Shown one piece after another: positions 54,277 to 63,025 of a stretch of 64,000 nt of DNA (its first letter is position 1; every line of letters begins with the position of its first letter). A model generated the notes under the pieces. The model was not told the origin of the DNA. It saw nothing but the letters and a program-made list of their open reading frames with translations, and made no database searches. The translations under genes were made by a program, and so were the position numbers. This DNA comes from Kitasatospora sp. MAA4 (GTDB lineage Bacteria; Actinomycetota; Actinomycetes; Streptomycetales; Streptomycetaceae). Where the stretch lies: assembly GCF_029893355.1 (NCBI RefSeq), contig NZ_JARZAI010000010.1:62001-126000 (forward strand). Reading direction: 5' to 3'.

Positions 54277-57078
54277 TCAGCGTCCTTCCATCGCGCGTAC
54301 CAGTGCCGACAGTTCCTGGCGGCCACCGATACGAAGCTTCTTGTACGTGCGGCTCAGCCGGAGTTCGACCGTGCGCCGCGACACCGACAGCATGTCGGCG
54401 ATGTGCTGGTTGCTGTGGCCGTTGCCGGCCAGCGCCGCGGTGTGCCGCTCGGTGTGCGGCAGGGCGGCCCAGAGGGCGGACACGGCGGGCGCGGCGGCCG
54501 AGGGCAGCTCCAGCTCCTCGGCCAGCAGGCGCGCCCGTTCTGCCATCGGGCCGGCGGGCTGGGTGGTGGTGAGCGTGCTGAGCCGGGCCAGCGAGGCCGC
54601 GGCGGCGCACCGGTCGCCCTCCCCGGCGGCCAGCTCGGCGGCCGCCAGCTCCGCCAGTGCACGCGCGTAGACCATCCCGAAGGGAGCGCCCTGCAACGTA
54701 CGAACGGCCTCCCGGGCGCCCAGCAGCCGCTGGCGGCCGGCCATCCGGCCGACCGTCAGCTCGGCCCAGCCCAGCGCGCTCGGCGCTCCCCACTGCCGGG
54801 CGAAGGCCAGCTCCTCGCGGCTCAGCCGCACCGCCTCCTCCTGCTCGCCGACCGCCTGGGCCGCCAGCGCGGCCATCGAACGCCAGGGCAGGACCGCGGG
54901 GTTGACGTGGTGACGGCTGAGCAGCCGGCGCCCGCACTCGCGCAGCAGCTCCCCCGCCCGCGCCGGGTCGCCGTCGGAGGCGGCCACCATCGCCCGGGCG
55001 AAGAGCAGGTGCGCCCAGTGCATCCGCTCCTCGCTGCCGGGCGGAGTCTGCACTGCGGCCAGCGCCCGCGCGCTGTCCGGTCGGCCGCTCTCCAGCTCCA
55101 GCACGATCCGCACCGCCCGCAGGTGCAGCAGGGTCGGGTCGGCGCCGCCGGGCACCGGCAGCGTCCGGGCGGCGGCGGCCAGATCCTGCTCGGCGGCGCC
55201 GATCCGGCCGGCCCTCAGGTGCAGTTCGGCGCGCACGGCCAGCACCTGCGCGACGCCGACGTCCAGGTGGTCGCCGCGCAGCTCGGTGAGCAGCGCGCCC
55301 AGCCCCGCCTCGGCCTCCTCGTAGTCGTCGCTCAGACACAGCGCCCGGCAGGCGGCCAGCCGGGCCCGGACCGGCGTGCGGCGGGCCGCCTGCCGCGACA
55401 GCGCCCGGCGGGCCAGCTCCCGTACGGTACTCAGCGCGCTGCCGCGCACGGCCAACTCCCAGGCGCGCACGCCGGCCTGGGCCGGGCAGGTGGGGGTGTC
55501 GGGCAGCGCGGGCACCTCGGGCGAGATCAGCTCGCAGTCGTCGCGCCGGGAGTGGTCGGCCGACCAGAACAGGGCGATCAGGTTGTCCCGTTCGGCGCCG
55601 CGCGCCTGGGGCAGGACGTCGGCGACCGCGCGGCACATCCGGTCGGCGTCGCCCAGGGTCAGCCCGAGGTCGATGGCGCGGACCCGGAGCTCGGCGTGGC
55701 CGCCGGGATCGCGGACCAGCGCGTCGAGCAGGCGCCGGCCGGCCTCGGGAGCGGTGACCAGCTCGACGGCGGCCAGCTCGAAGGTCAGCTGGGCGCGCAG
55801 GGCCGGCGCCAGCGGCTCGTGCAGGGCCCGGGCGAGGTAGCCGACCGCCAGCCGGTGGTCGCCGCGCCGGATCGCGGCCAGCGAGCTGCGGTGCAGGGCG
55901 AGGACCGCCCAGGGCGCGCCGAGCGGCCGGGTGCAGAGCAGCAGGTCGGCCACGGCGCGGTCGTCCGCGGCCGCGCGGTGGGCGAGTTCGGCGGCGCGGG
56001 CGTGCAGCTCGGCGCGTTCCTGGAGGCTCATCTCCGCCAGCACCCTGGCCCTGGCCACCGGATCCACCCGCAGGCCGCTCGCAGTGGCCACCGCGATACC
56101 GGTCGCCACCAGTTCCGCACGCAGCCGCAGCTCGCCCAGCGAGGTGGACCCGGCCAGCGTGCAGGCCATCGGCAGGTCCAGCAGGGGTCCGCCGACGGCC
56201 AGCGCGCGGACGGTGGCGACGGTCAGCGGGCACAGCCCGCGCAGCGCCCACAGGACGCGCTCGCCGGCGACCCGCGCGGCGATCGCGCGCAGCTGCGCCA
56301 CCTGCCCCGCGACCGGCCGGTGCCCCTCGCGGACGAAGGTGGCGAGCGCGTCGCGCAGCACCGCGGGGCTGCCGCCGGTGGCCTTCCAGGCCGCCGCGCT
56401 GAAGGCCGCCTCGCCCCTTTCGCCGCAGGCCAGTTCGACCGTGCGGGCGACCTCGCAGCGGCCCAGCGGCGCGAGCACCAGCTCGTGGGCGATCGCCGGG
56501 GCCGGCGAGGTGAGGCTCAGCCAGTCCGGGCCGCCGGCCGACAGGCCGCTGCCCGCCGCCAGCAGCGCCAGCGGCACGCCGCGCGAGCGGCGCAGCAGCG
56601 CCTGAAGCCAGCGCAGCGAGTGCGGGTCGAGCCACTGGGCGTCCTCGAGGGCCAGCAGGGTCGGCCGCTCCCGGGCGGCGCCGAGCAGTTCGGCCAGGCC
56701 CGGGTGCCGGCCGCCGCGCTGCGGGGCGGCCAGCGCCCGCACCGCCGCCTGCGCCAACCCGTCCAGCGGCGACAGGAGTTGGGCGGCCACCCCGTGCCGC
56801 AGGCCGGCCTCCACCGAGCTGGCCCGGGCGCGCAGCACCCGCACCCCGAGTGCCTCGGCGCGCGAAGTGGCCTGGCGCAGCAGGGCGTTCTGCCCGAAGC
56901 CGGGCCGGCCGGTCACGGTGGCCACGGCGGGGCGGCCCGCGCCGAGCGCGTCCACCACCGAGGCCAGCACGGCCCGTTCGGGCTCGCGGTGGTGCAGGGC
57001 GGGATCGGCGGAGCTTTCACGGGGGTTTTCACGGGGGTTTTCAGGGCAGTTGAACGCAAGAGGCAGATGCATGGTCAT
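54277..57078 (-). CDS. LAL-type LuxR regulator (NysRII-like)
   Basis: 933 residues of the same plan. The P-loop is most damaged here: GRPGFGQN (57-64), with Gln for Lys and Asn for Ser/Thr. Walker B reads LLALEDAQWLD. The C-terminal HTH is LPHTERHTAALAGNGHSNQHIADMLSVSRRTVELRL. Near the N-terminus ENPR occurs twice in tandem, from a DNA repeat of TTTTCACGGGGG. ATG 57078 or 57072 could start it; both have weak ribosome binding sites. An 80-bp gap with a perfect hairpin separates it from the upstream LAL gene. Second of three consecutive polyene-type regulators. Confidence 0.92.
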   Translation of the reverse strand: MTMHLPLAFNCPENPRENPRESSADPALHHREPERAVLASVVDALGAGRPAVATVTGRPGFGQNALLRQATSRAEALGVRVLRARASSVEAGLRHGVAAQLLSPLDGLAQAAVRALAAPQRGGRHPGLAELLGAARERPTLLALEDAQWLDPHSLRWLQALLRRSRGVPLALLAAGSGLSAGGPDWLSLTSPAPAIAHELVLAPLGRCEVARTVELACGERGEAAFSAAAWKATGGSPAVLRDALATFVREGHRPVAGQVAQLRAIAARVAGERVLWALRGLCPLTVATVRALAVGGPLLDLPMACTLAGSTSLGELRLRAELVATGIAVATASGLRVDPVARARVLAEMSLQERAELHARAAELAHRAAADDRAVADLLLCTRPLGAPWAVLALHRSSLAAIRRGDHRLAVGYLARALHEPLAPALRAQLTFELAAVELVTAPEAGRRLLDALVRDPGGHAELRVRAIDLGLTLGDADRMCRAVADVLPQARGAERDNLIALFWSADHSRRDDCELISPEVPALPDTPTCPAQAGVRAWELAVRGSALSTVRELARRALSRQAARRTPVRARLAACRALCLSDDYEEAEAGLGALLTELRGDHLDVGVAQVLAVRAELHLRAGRIGAAEQDLAAAARTLPVPGGADPTLLHLRAVRIVLELESGRPDSARALAAVQTPPGSEERMHWAHLLFARAMVAASDGDPARAGELLRECGRRLLSRHHVNPAVLPWRSMAALAAQAVGEQEEAVRLSREELAFARQWGAPSALGWAELTVGRMAGRQRLLGAREAVRTLQGAPFGMVYARALAELAAAELAAGEGDRCAAAASLARLSTLTTTQPAGPMAERARLLAEELELPSAAAPAVSALWAALPHTERHTAALAGNGHSNQHIADMLSVSRRTVELRLSRTYKKLRIGGRQELSALVRAMEGR

Positions 57079-57112
57079 ACCAGGTCTTCGGGTCGCCGTC
57101 CGGTCCGTTCAC

Positions 57113-57138
57113 CGCGGACCTCGTCGTTGAGGTCCGCG
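57113..57138. promoter_or_regulatory. Perfect 10-bp hairpin between LAL genes RI and RII
   Basis: CGCGGACCTC (57113-57122), loop GTCGTT, GAGGTCCGCG (57129-57138). It lies in the 80-bp gap between the first and second LAL genes, in the direction of transcription before the RII start. No T-run follows. It may partly terminate, protect or end the RI message, which would lower RII and RIII relative to RI. Confidence 0.6.
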
Positions 57139-57158
57139 CCGCAGTCCTCGGGTCGGCG

Positions 57159-60071
57159 TCAGGGCACCCGTGCGAGGGCTCGCCCGGCGGGGGCGGCCGG
57201 GTTGTGCAGCGCCGAGGCCAGGCCCACTCGTCGGCTGACGCCCAGTTTGCGGTACACGCTGGTCAGATGGGTCTCCACGGTCCGTACGGTGACGAAGAGC
57301 GAGGTCGCGATCTGGCGGTTGCTGGCTCCCGCCACCGCCAGGTCCGCGACCCTGCGTTCGGTGTCGGTGAGGATGTCGGCCCGGGAGGCGGTGATCTCGC
57401 GCATCCGCCCACCGGCGGTGATCAGCCGACGCCGGGCGGTCCGGGCCAGCGCGAGCGCGCCGCAGCTGCGCGCCAGGTCCGCGGCGACCCGCAGGTGCTC
57501 GCGCGCGCCACGCTGGTCGCCCGTCGCCAACAGCGCGCGGCCCATCACGAGTTCGGCCCTGGCGTGGTCGCCCCGGGCGGGTGAGGAGGACAGCAGCTCG
57601 ACCGCCTCGGTGAGCAACTCGACGCCCGGCGCGCCGGGCGTGATCGCGCCGCGTGCCAGCGCCGCGAGCCCCAGCGCCCGGGCGCTGCCCCAGCGGCGGG
57701 CCAGCTCGCCGCCGTGGGCCGCCGCCTCCAGGGCCTCGTCGGTGCGGCCCAGCACCGCCAGGATCCGGGAGGCGCCGATCCACCAGGGAGCGAAGACCGG
57801 GTTGGCGAGACCGGCCTGCGCCTGCGCCCGCCCGCTCTCCTGGAGCAGGCGCAGGGCCGTGCCGCCGTCGCCGGCGGCCCAGCGCAGCCGGGCCCTGGCC
57901 GTCAGGTGGAGGTGGTACTCCAGGCAGGCGCCGTCCGGGGCGGGCGGCTCGATCCCGTCGAGCAGCTCCTCGGCGCGCTCCAGCTCGCCGCGCTCGGTCA
58001 GCACCGAGGCCAGCGCCAGCCGGGGCATCGGCGAGGGGGCGCCACCGCCGTGGCCGTCCTCGGGGAGGGCGGCCACGGCGGCCCGGGCGTCCGCGAGGGC
58101 GTCGGGGATCCGGCCGAGGCCGCGCAGCACCAGGGCCCGCTGGGAGAGCGCGAGCGCGCGCGTCCAGGAGGGGCCGCCGCCCTCGCCGCCGCCCTCGCCG
58201 CGGGCCAGGACGCGGTTCAGGGCGCCGAGCGCGCCCTCGCTCTCGTCGGCCAGGCCGAGGGCCAGGGCGGCGGTGATCAGCGATCCGCCGCTCGGCGCCG
58301 CGCCCGGCGTGTCCGTGACGCCGCGGGCGTGGTCGACCGTGCGGCGGATCGAGCAGCCGTCCAGGGCGGTCAGCAGCGCGGCCAGGGCCGCGCCGTCGTG
58401 CCGCATCGCGAGGTCCGGGAAGCTCGCGGGCAGGCGGGCCAGACGCACCCGGACCGGGGCCGCCGCCGCCCCGCTGTGGGCGCACTCGACGAGCAGCCGG
58501 GCCGCCTCCAGACGGTTGGTCAGCTCCCGGTGGGCGGCGTCCGGGCCGGGCAGGCGCGCGGCCCGGAGCGCGTCCAGTGCCTCGTCCAGCACCCGTACGG
58601 CGGCAAAGGTGCCCTGCACGGCCAGCGAGGTCGTCGCGTGCTGCACCGCGAACCGGGCCCTGGTGCGGACGTCGGTGGCCGCGTCGAGCGCGCCGCGCAG
58701 CTGGGCGAGCGCCGCGAAGGGGTCCGCCTCGGCCTGCGCGACGGCGAGTCGCAGCCGCGCCGGGACGTCGCCGGGTTCGGCCTCCAGCACCCGGTGCAGG
58801 TAGCGGACGGCCGTGTCGGGGGCGCTGCGGCCGTCGGCCGGCTCGGCCGCGGCGCGCAGCAGCGTCACCATCCAGGGCTCGGGCGTTCCGGGCAGCAGCA
58901 GCAGGTGGGCGGCGACCTCCTCGGCCGGGCGGCCGGCGTCACTGAGCAACAGGGCGGCCCGGGCCCGTAGTTCGGCGAGCCGGTCGGCGTCGACCGTGTC
59001 GAGCACGGCCCGGCGCACCGCCTGGTGCGCCAGGGCCGGCCGGTCGGGGGCCACCGCCTCGGCGCGGCGCAGTACGGTCAGCGCGTCCTCGACCAGCATG
59101 CCGCTGACGCCGGCCAGGGCGCCGAGGTGCACCACGGAGTCCTCGCCGAGCACCGCGATCGCGACGGCCACGTCCCGGACCCAGGGGGCCTGGGTGTCGA
59201 GCAGCTCGGGCACCGCGCGGGCGACCAGCAGCCCGCCGATCCCGGCGACCCGCGAGGCGCCCTCGGCGTCCGGTGACACGCCGTCACGGCGCAGCTCGCG
59301 CAGCAGGGAGACGGCAGTGCCGGGGTTGCCGCCGGAGACCGCCGCCAGCCGCTCGGTGAACGCGGGGTCGACCGGGCCGGGGAAGACCTGCCGGGCGATG
59401 CACCCGATGTCGGCGCCGCTCAGCGGGCCGAGCGCGAGAGTGGTCGCCAGGTGCTGGGCGCAGAGGCCGGCCCAGGCCTCGGCCGCGACGGGTTCGGCCT
59501 CGGTGCGGTGGGCGAGCACCACGAGCAGTGGCAGCTCGCCTGCCCGCCGCAGCAGGAAGTCCAGCCAGCGCAGCGAGTGTTCGTCGCACGCGTGGGCGTC
59601 GTCCAGGACCAGGGCGACCGGGCGCCGCGCCGTCAGATGCCGCACCAGGCTGTACAGACCGTGCAGGACGGGGTAGGCCGAGGCGGCGTCGACCGGCTGC
59701 CCGCCGTCGGCGGCGGGCAGCAGCGCGGGCAGGGCGTGCCGGGCGCTGCCGCGCAGCAGCGGATGCGTGTCGTGCCCGTCGGGGCCGGACAGGCCCAGCG
59801 GGCGCAGCAGTGCCCGCACACCGGCGTAGGCCGTCGGATCGGCGCTCCCCCCGGACGCCGATCCGTGCAGCACGGTCATATCGCGGCACTGCGGGCCCGC
59901 CAGGAATTCCCGCAGGAGACCGGTCCGGCCCATCCCGGCGGGACCGGAGAGCAGCACCAGGCCCGGCCGGCCGCCGCGGGCGGCCAGGGCGCGGCCGTTC
60001 AGGACCTCCAGCTCGTCGGCACGGCCGGTAAACGCCCCGGGCAATCCGGGGATATCAGCCCGATCCAGCAA
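57159..60071 (-). CDS. LAL-type LuxR regulator (NysRI-like)
   Basis: 970 residues. P-loop GPAGMGRT (43-50) with Arg at 49 in place of Lys. Walker B ALVLDDAHACD has lost the usual large residue after the acidic pair. The C-terminal HTH is DTERRVADLAVAGASNRQIATSLFVTVRTVETHL. The start is TTG 60071 with GGGGGG four bases ahead; LDRADIPGLPGAFTGRADE matches the usual N-terminus of this class. First gene of the three-gene regulator block and divergent from the glycosyltransferase gene over 363 bp. Confidence 0.93.
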   Translation of the reverse strand: MLDRADIPGLPGAFTGRADELEVLNGRALAARGGRPGLVLLSGPAGMGRTGLLREFLAGPQCRDMTVLHGSASGGSADPTAYAGVRALLRPLGLSGPDGHDTHPLLRGSARHALPALLPAADGGQPVDAASAYPVLHGLYSLVRHLTARRPVALVLDDAHACDEHSLRWLDFLLRRAGELPLLVVLAHRTEAEPVAAEAWAGLCAQHLATTLALGPLSGADIGCIARQVFPGPVDPAFTERLAAVSGGNPGTAVSLLRELRRDGVSPDAEGASRVAGIGGLLVARAVPELLDTQAPWVRDVAVAIAVLGEDSVVHLGALAGVSGMLVEDALTVLRRAEAVAPDRPALAHQAVRRAVLDTVDADRLAELRARAALLLSDAGRPAEEVAAHLLLLPGTPEPWMVTLLRAAAEPADGRSAPDTAVRYLHRVLEAEPGDVPARLRLAVAQAEADPFAALAQLRGALDAATDVRTRARFAVQHATTSLAVQGTFAAVRVLDEALDALRAARLPGPDAAHRELTNRLEAARLLVECAHSGAAAAPVRVRLARLPASFPDLAMRHDGAALAALLTALDGCSIRRTVDHARGVTDTPGAAPSGGSLITAALALGLADESEGALGALNRVLARGEGGGEGGGPSWTRALALSQRALVLRGLGRIPDALADARAAVAALPEDGHGGGAPSPMPRLALASVLTERGELERAEELLDGIEPPAPDGACLEYHLHLTARARLRWAAGDGGTALRLLQESGRAQAQAGLANPVFAPWWIGASRILAVLGRTDEALEAAAHGGELARRWGSARALGLAALARGAITPGAPGVELLTEAVELLSSSPARGDHARAELVMGRALLATGDQRGAREHLRVAADLARSCGALALARTARRRLITAGGRMREITASRADILTDTERRVADLAVAGASNRQIATSLFVTVRTVETHLTSVYRKLGVSRRVGLASALHNPAAPAGRALARVP

Positions 60072-60434
60072 GGAACCCCCCTCGCATGACGAAAACTACC
60101 GGAGCAGTGTTCGGAGATCATTTTCCCGCAACAAATCCAGGATGAACAGAATGATTCAGAATTGATACGGCCGAGTGTACCCGCAGGCCGCTCGCCCGTC
60201 CGTCAGAGAACCATTAAGAACACCTTACCTGCCTACCCGGCCCGACGGCAGGCCAATCTCTCGATTCGGAAGCAGGGGACATAAGCGGACAGACCGTGGC
60301 AAACCTTCCGGGAGTCTAAGGATTTCCCGGCGCGGACCGTGAGACCAAGAAGTCGTGCAACCAACAGACCCGCCCATGACCGGGCGCCGGACCGGCTTCG
60401 GCACCCTCAGCAGCCATCTCCCGGAGGGACCGCG
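60072..60434. other. 363-bp divergent promoter region of the polyene cluster
   Basis: No gene lies here. It is clearly AT-richer than its surroundings and must hold promoters for the LAL block and for the sugar/P450 operon. It contains the PimM-like box at 60316-60331 and several GGGAAA- and TTTTCCC-type half-sites (for example near 60119). Confidence 0.8.
60316..60331. promoter_or_regulatory. Candidate PimM/PAS-LuxR operator
   Basis: CTAAGGATTTCCCGGC agrees at 13 of 16 positions with the published PimM consensus CTVGGGAWWTCCCBAG; the strand-reversed reading also agrees at 13. It is 104-119 bp ahead of the glycosyltransferase ATG. A PAS-LuxR gene of the right type is 9 kb away in the same cluster. 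Confidence 0.7.
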
Positions 60435-61811
60435 ATGACTTCCGCGCCACGGCCGATCCTTTTCGTCAGCCTTCCGGAAAGCGGCCTCGTCAACCCGCTG
60501 CTCGTGCTCGCGACCGAGCTCTCCCGGCGCGGCGTGCCCGACCTGTGGTTCGCCACGGACGATCCTCGCCGCGCGGACGTGCAGGCCCTCGCGGTCGGCA
60601 GCCCCGTCGAGTTCGCCTCGCTCGGCGAGGTGACCCCCGAGCTGTCGGCGGTCAGCTGGAGCGACGAGGTCTACCGCGAGGTCACCCAGTCCTCGCGCTT
60701 CAAGGCCCACCGGGCGGTCATCCGACAGTCGTACAAACCCGCCCTCCAGGCCGAGAAATACCGGGCCCTCGAATCCGTGGTGGACAAGGTGCGGCCGGCT
60801 CTCATGGTGATCGAGTGCATGAGTTCCTTTGCGATCGACCTGGCACTGACCCGGCAGATCCCTTTCGTGCTCAGCGTTCCGTTCGTGCCGAGCAACGTGC
60901 TCACCTCGTACAACCCGTTCGGCAGGTCCTACACCCCGCAGAATTTCCCCGTCCCGCACTCCGGGCTGCCCTACCCGATGAATTTCGCGCAGCGCATGAG
61001 CAACCGGCTGTTCAAGTTCCGGACGCTCGCCATGTTCTTCAACCCGGCGATGGGAAAAGTCCTCTCGGAGGACAACAGGATTCGCCGGGAACTCAACCTC
61101 CCGGCGCCCGACATGATGACCAGGATCGACCGGGCCGAAATGGTCCTGTGCAATTCCGTCGCGGAGCTGGACTATCCGTTCGAGATTCCGGAGAAAATGA
61201 AGCTGGTCGGCGCGATGACGCCGCCGCTGCCGGAGGCCGGGGCGGACGACGAGCTGGCCCGATGGCTGGACGCCCAGAGCTCGGTGGTCTACATGGGGTT
61301 CGGCACGATCACCCGGCTCACCCGGGCCGAGGTCGGCTCGCTGGTGGAGGTCGCCCGCCGGCTGGAGGGCCGGCACCAGCTCCTGTGGAAGCTGCCCAAG
61401 GAGCAGCAGCACCTGCTGCCGCCGCGCGAGACGCTGCCGGGCAACCTGCGGATCGAGAGCTGGGTGCCCTCGCAGCTGGACGTGCTGGCCCACCCGAGCG
61501 TGGAACTGTTCTTCACCCACGGCGGCGGCAACGGCTTCCACGAGGGCCTGTTCTTCGGCAAGCCGCTGGTGGTGCGGCCGCTCTGGGTGGACTGCTTCGA
61601 CCAGGCCGTCCGGGGCCGCGATCTCGGCGTCAGCCTGACCCTGGACCGGCCGCAGGAAATGGACCCCGACGACGTGGTGGAAAAACTCACCCGGGTACTG
61701 GGAGATCCCTCGTTCCGTCAGCGGGCGTCCCGGTTCGCGCAGTTGCAGGAGGCGGCGGGTGGGCGAAGGGCCGCGGCGGATCTCCTGCTCGGCCTCCCAG
61801 CCCTGACATGA
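60435..61811 (+). CDS. Macrolide mycosaminyltransferase (NysDI/AmphDI/PimK-like)
   Basis: 458 residues, GT-B/UGT fold. FVSLPESGLVNPLLVLATELSRRG forms the acceptor side. HPSVELFFTHGGGNGFHEGLFFGKPLVVRPLWVDCFDQAVRG is the nucleotide-sugar signature of GT1, as in NysDI and AmphDI. It transfers mycosamine to the polyene aglycone. ATG 60435 follows GGAGGG at good spacing. The stop overlaps a possible upstream start of the next gene (ATGA). First gene of the operon with the aminotransferase and P450 genes. Confidence 0.92.
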   Translation: MTSAPRPILFVSLPESGLVNPLLVLATELSRRGVPDLWFATDDPRRADVQALAVGSPVEFASLGEVTPELSAVSWSDEVYREVTQSSRFKAHRAVIRQSYKPALQAEKYRALESVVDKVRPALMVIECMSSFAIDLALTRQIPFVLSVPFVPSNVLTSYNPFGRSYTPQNFPVPHSGLPYPMNFAQRMSNRLFKFRTLAMFFNPAMGKVLSEDNRIRRELNLPAPDMMTRIDRAEMVLCNSVAELDYPFEIPEKMKLVGAMTPPLPEAGADDELARWLDAQSSVVYMGFGTITRLTRAEVGSLVEVARRLEGRHQLLWKLPKEQQHLLPPRETLPGNLRIESWVPSQLDVLAHPSVELFFTHGGGNGFHEGLFFGKPLVVRPLWVDCFDQAVRGRDLGVSLTLDRPQEMDPDDVVEKLTRVLGDPSFRQRASRFAQLQEAAGGRRAAADLLLGLPALT

Positions 61812-61936
61812 CAAACCCTGACATGACAAAGCCCGCCGCCCCGATGGCTCACACCTCGATGCCATACAACCCGATTTCGCCGGACAAATCCGGAAGTGGC
61901 CGGCAGCGAACTGGCCAGCGACAGAGCGAGGATGGA

Positions 61937-62995
61937 ATGTCGTTCAGGTACCCCGTTTCCCGGCCGAGTCTCGACGGACGGGAACTGGAATATGTCACCG
62001 GCACGATCGGCGACGGCTGGATCTCCTCCCAGGGGCCGTACGTCCAGCGGTTCGAGAAGGCCTTCGCGCAGTACAACGGAAGCGCGCACGGCGTCGCCTG
62101 CTCCTCCGGCACAGCGGCCCTGACGCTGGCTCTGCGGGCGCTGGGCATCGGCCCCGGCGACGAGGTGATCGTCCCCGAGTTCACCATGATCGCCTCGGCC
62201 TGGGCCGTCACCTACACCGGCGCGACGCCGGTCTTCGTCGACTGCGCGGACGACCTGAACATGGACGTCGCGCGGATCGAGGAGAAGATCACGCCCCGGA
62301 CGAAGGCGATCATGCCCGTCCACGTGTACGGGCGGCGGTGCGACATGGACGCGATCATGGACCTCGCGTTCCAGTACAACCTGCGGGTGGTGGAGGACTC
62401 CGCCGAGGCGCACGGCGTCCGGCCGGTGGGCGACATCGCCTGCTACTCGCTCTTCGCCAACAAGATCATCACGGCCGGCGAGGGCGGCATCTGCCTCACC
62501 GACGACCCCCGCCTGGCCGGCCAGCTGGCCCACCTGCGGGCGATGGCCTTCACCACCGACCACAGCTTCGTGCACAAGAAGCTCGCCTACAACTTCCGCA
62601 TGACGGCCATGCAGGCGGCCGTCGCACTGGCCCAGGTGGAGCGGCTCGACGAGATCCTGGCCGCCCGCAAGGAGATCGAGCGGCGCTACGACGAGGGGCT
62701 GGCGGACGTCCCCGGCGTCACCCTGATGCCGGCCCGCGACGTGCTGTGGATGTACGACCTGCGCGCCGAGCGGCGCGAGGAGCTGCGCGCGTACCTGACC
62801 CGCGAGGGCATCGAGACGCGGCTGTTCTTCAAGCCGATGAGCCGTCAGCCCGGCTACCTGGACCCGGTCTGGCCCTCGCTCAACGCCAACCGGTTCGCCG
62901 AGGACGGGCTCTACCTGCCGACGTACACCGGGCTGACCGCCGCCGACCAGGAGTACATCACCGGGAAGGTCCGCGCCTTCTACGGCGCGGTCTGA
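61937..62995 (+). CDS. GDP-3-keto-6-deoxyhexose aminotransferase (NysDII/AmphDII-like, DegT family)
   Basis: 352 residues, the length typical of NysDII. N-terminal WISSQGPYVQRFEKAFAQYNG, the ACSSGTAALTLALRALGIGPGDEVIVP segment and SLFANKIITAGEGG, whose Lys binds PLP. DEYDG-type C-terminal parts are as in perosamine synthases. It makes GDP-mycosamine from the 3-keto sugar. ATG 61937 is used; an ATG at 61808 that overlaps the glycosyltransferase stop would add 43 unconserved residues (MTNPDMTKPA...). The pair NysDI-NysDII is the hallmark of polyene sugar biosynthesis. Confidence 0.92.
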   Translation: MSFRYPVSRPSLDGRELEYVTGTIGDGWISSQGPYVQRFEKAFAQYNGSAHGVACSSGTAALTLALRALGIGPGDEVIVPEFTMIASAWAVTYTGATPVFVDCADDLNMDVARIEEKITPRTKAIMPVHVYGRRCDMDAIMDLAFQYNLRVVEDSAEAHGVRPVGDIACYSLFANKIITAGEGGICLTDDPRLAGQLAHLRAMAFTTDHSFVHKKLAYNFRMTAMQAAVALAQVERLDEILAARKEIERRYDEGLADVPGVTLMPARDVLWMYDLRAERREELRAYLTREGIETRLFFKPMSRQPGYLDPVWPSLNANRFAEDGLYLPTYTGLTAADQEYITGKVRAFYGAV

Positions 62996-63025
62996 GCCGC
63001 AACCATCGAGAGAGACGTGGAAGAC

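Noticed and set aside
57000..57045. Short TTTTCACGGGGG tandem repeat as a regulatory site
   Set aside because: It lies within the NysRII-like coding frame and simply encodes ENPR twice; slippage is the simplest explanation.
52570..58803. A 2077-codon plus-strand open frame
   Set aside because: It is the antisense shadow of the three LAL genes; its translation is Gly/Ala/Arg low-complexity with no domain, while the minus-strand frames show clear ATPase and HTH motifs.
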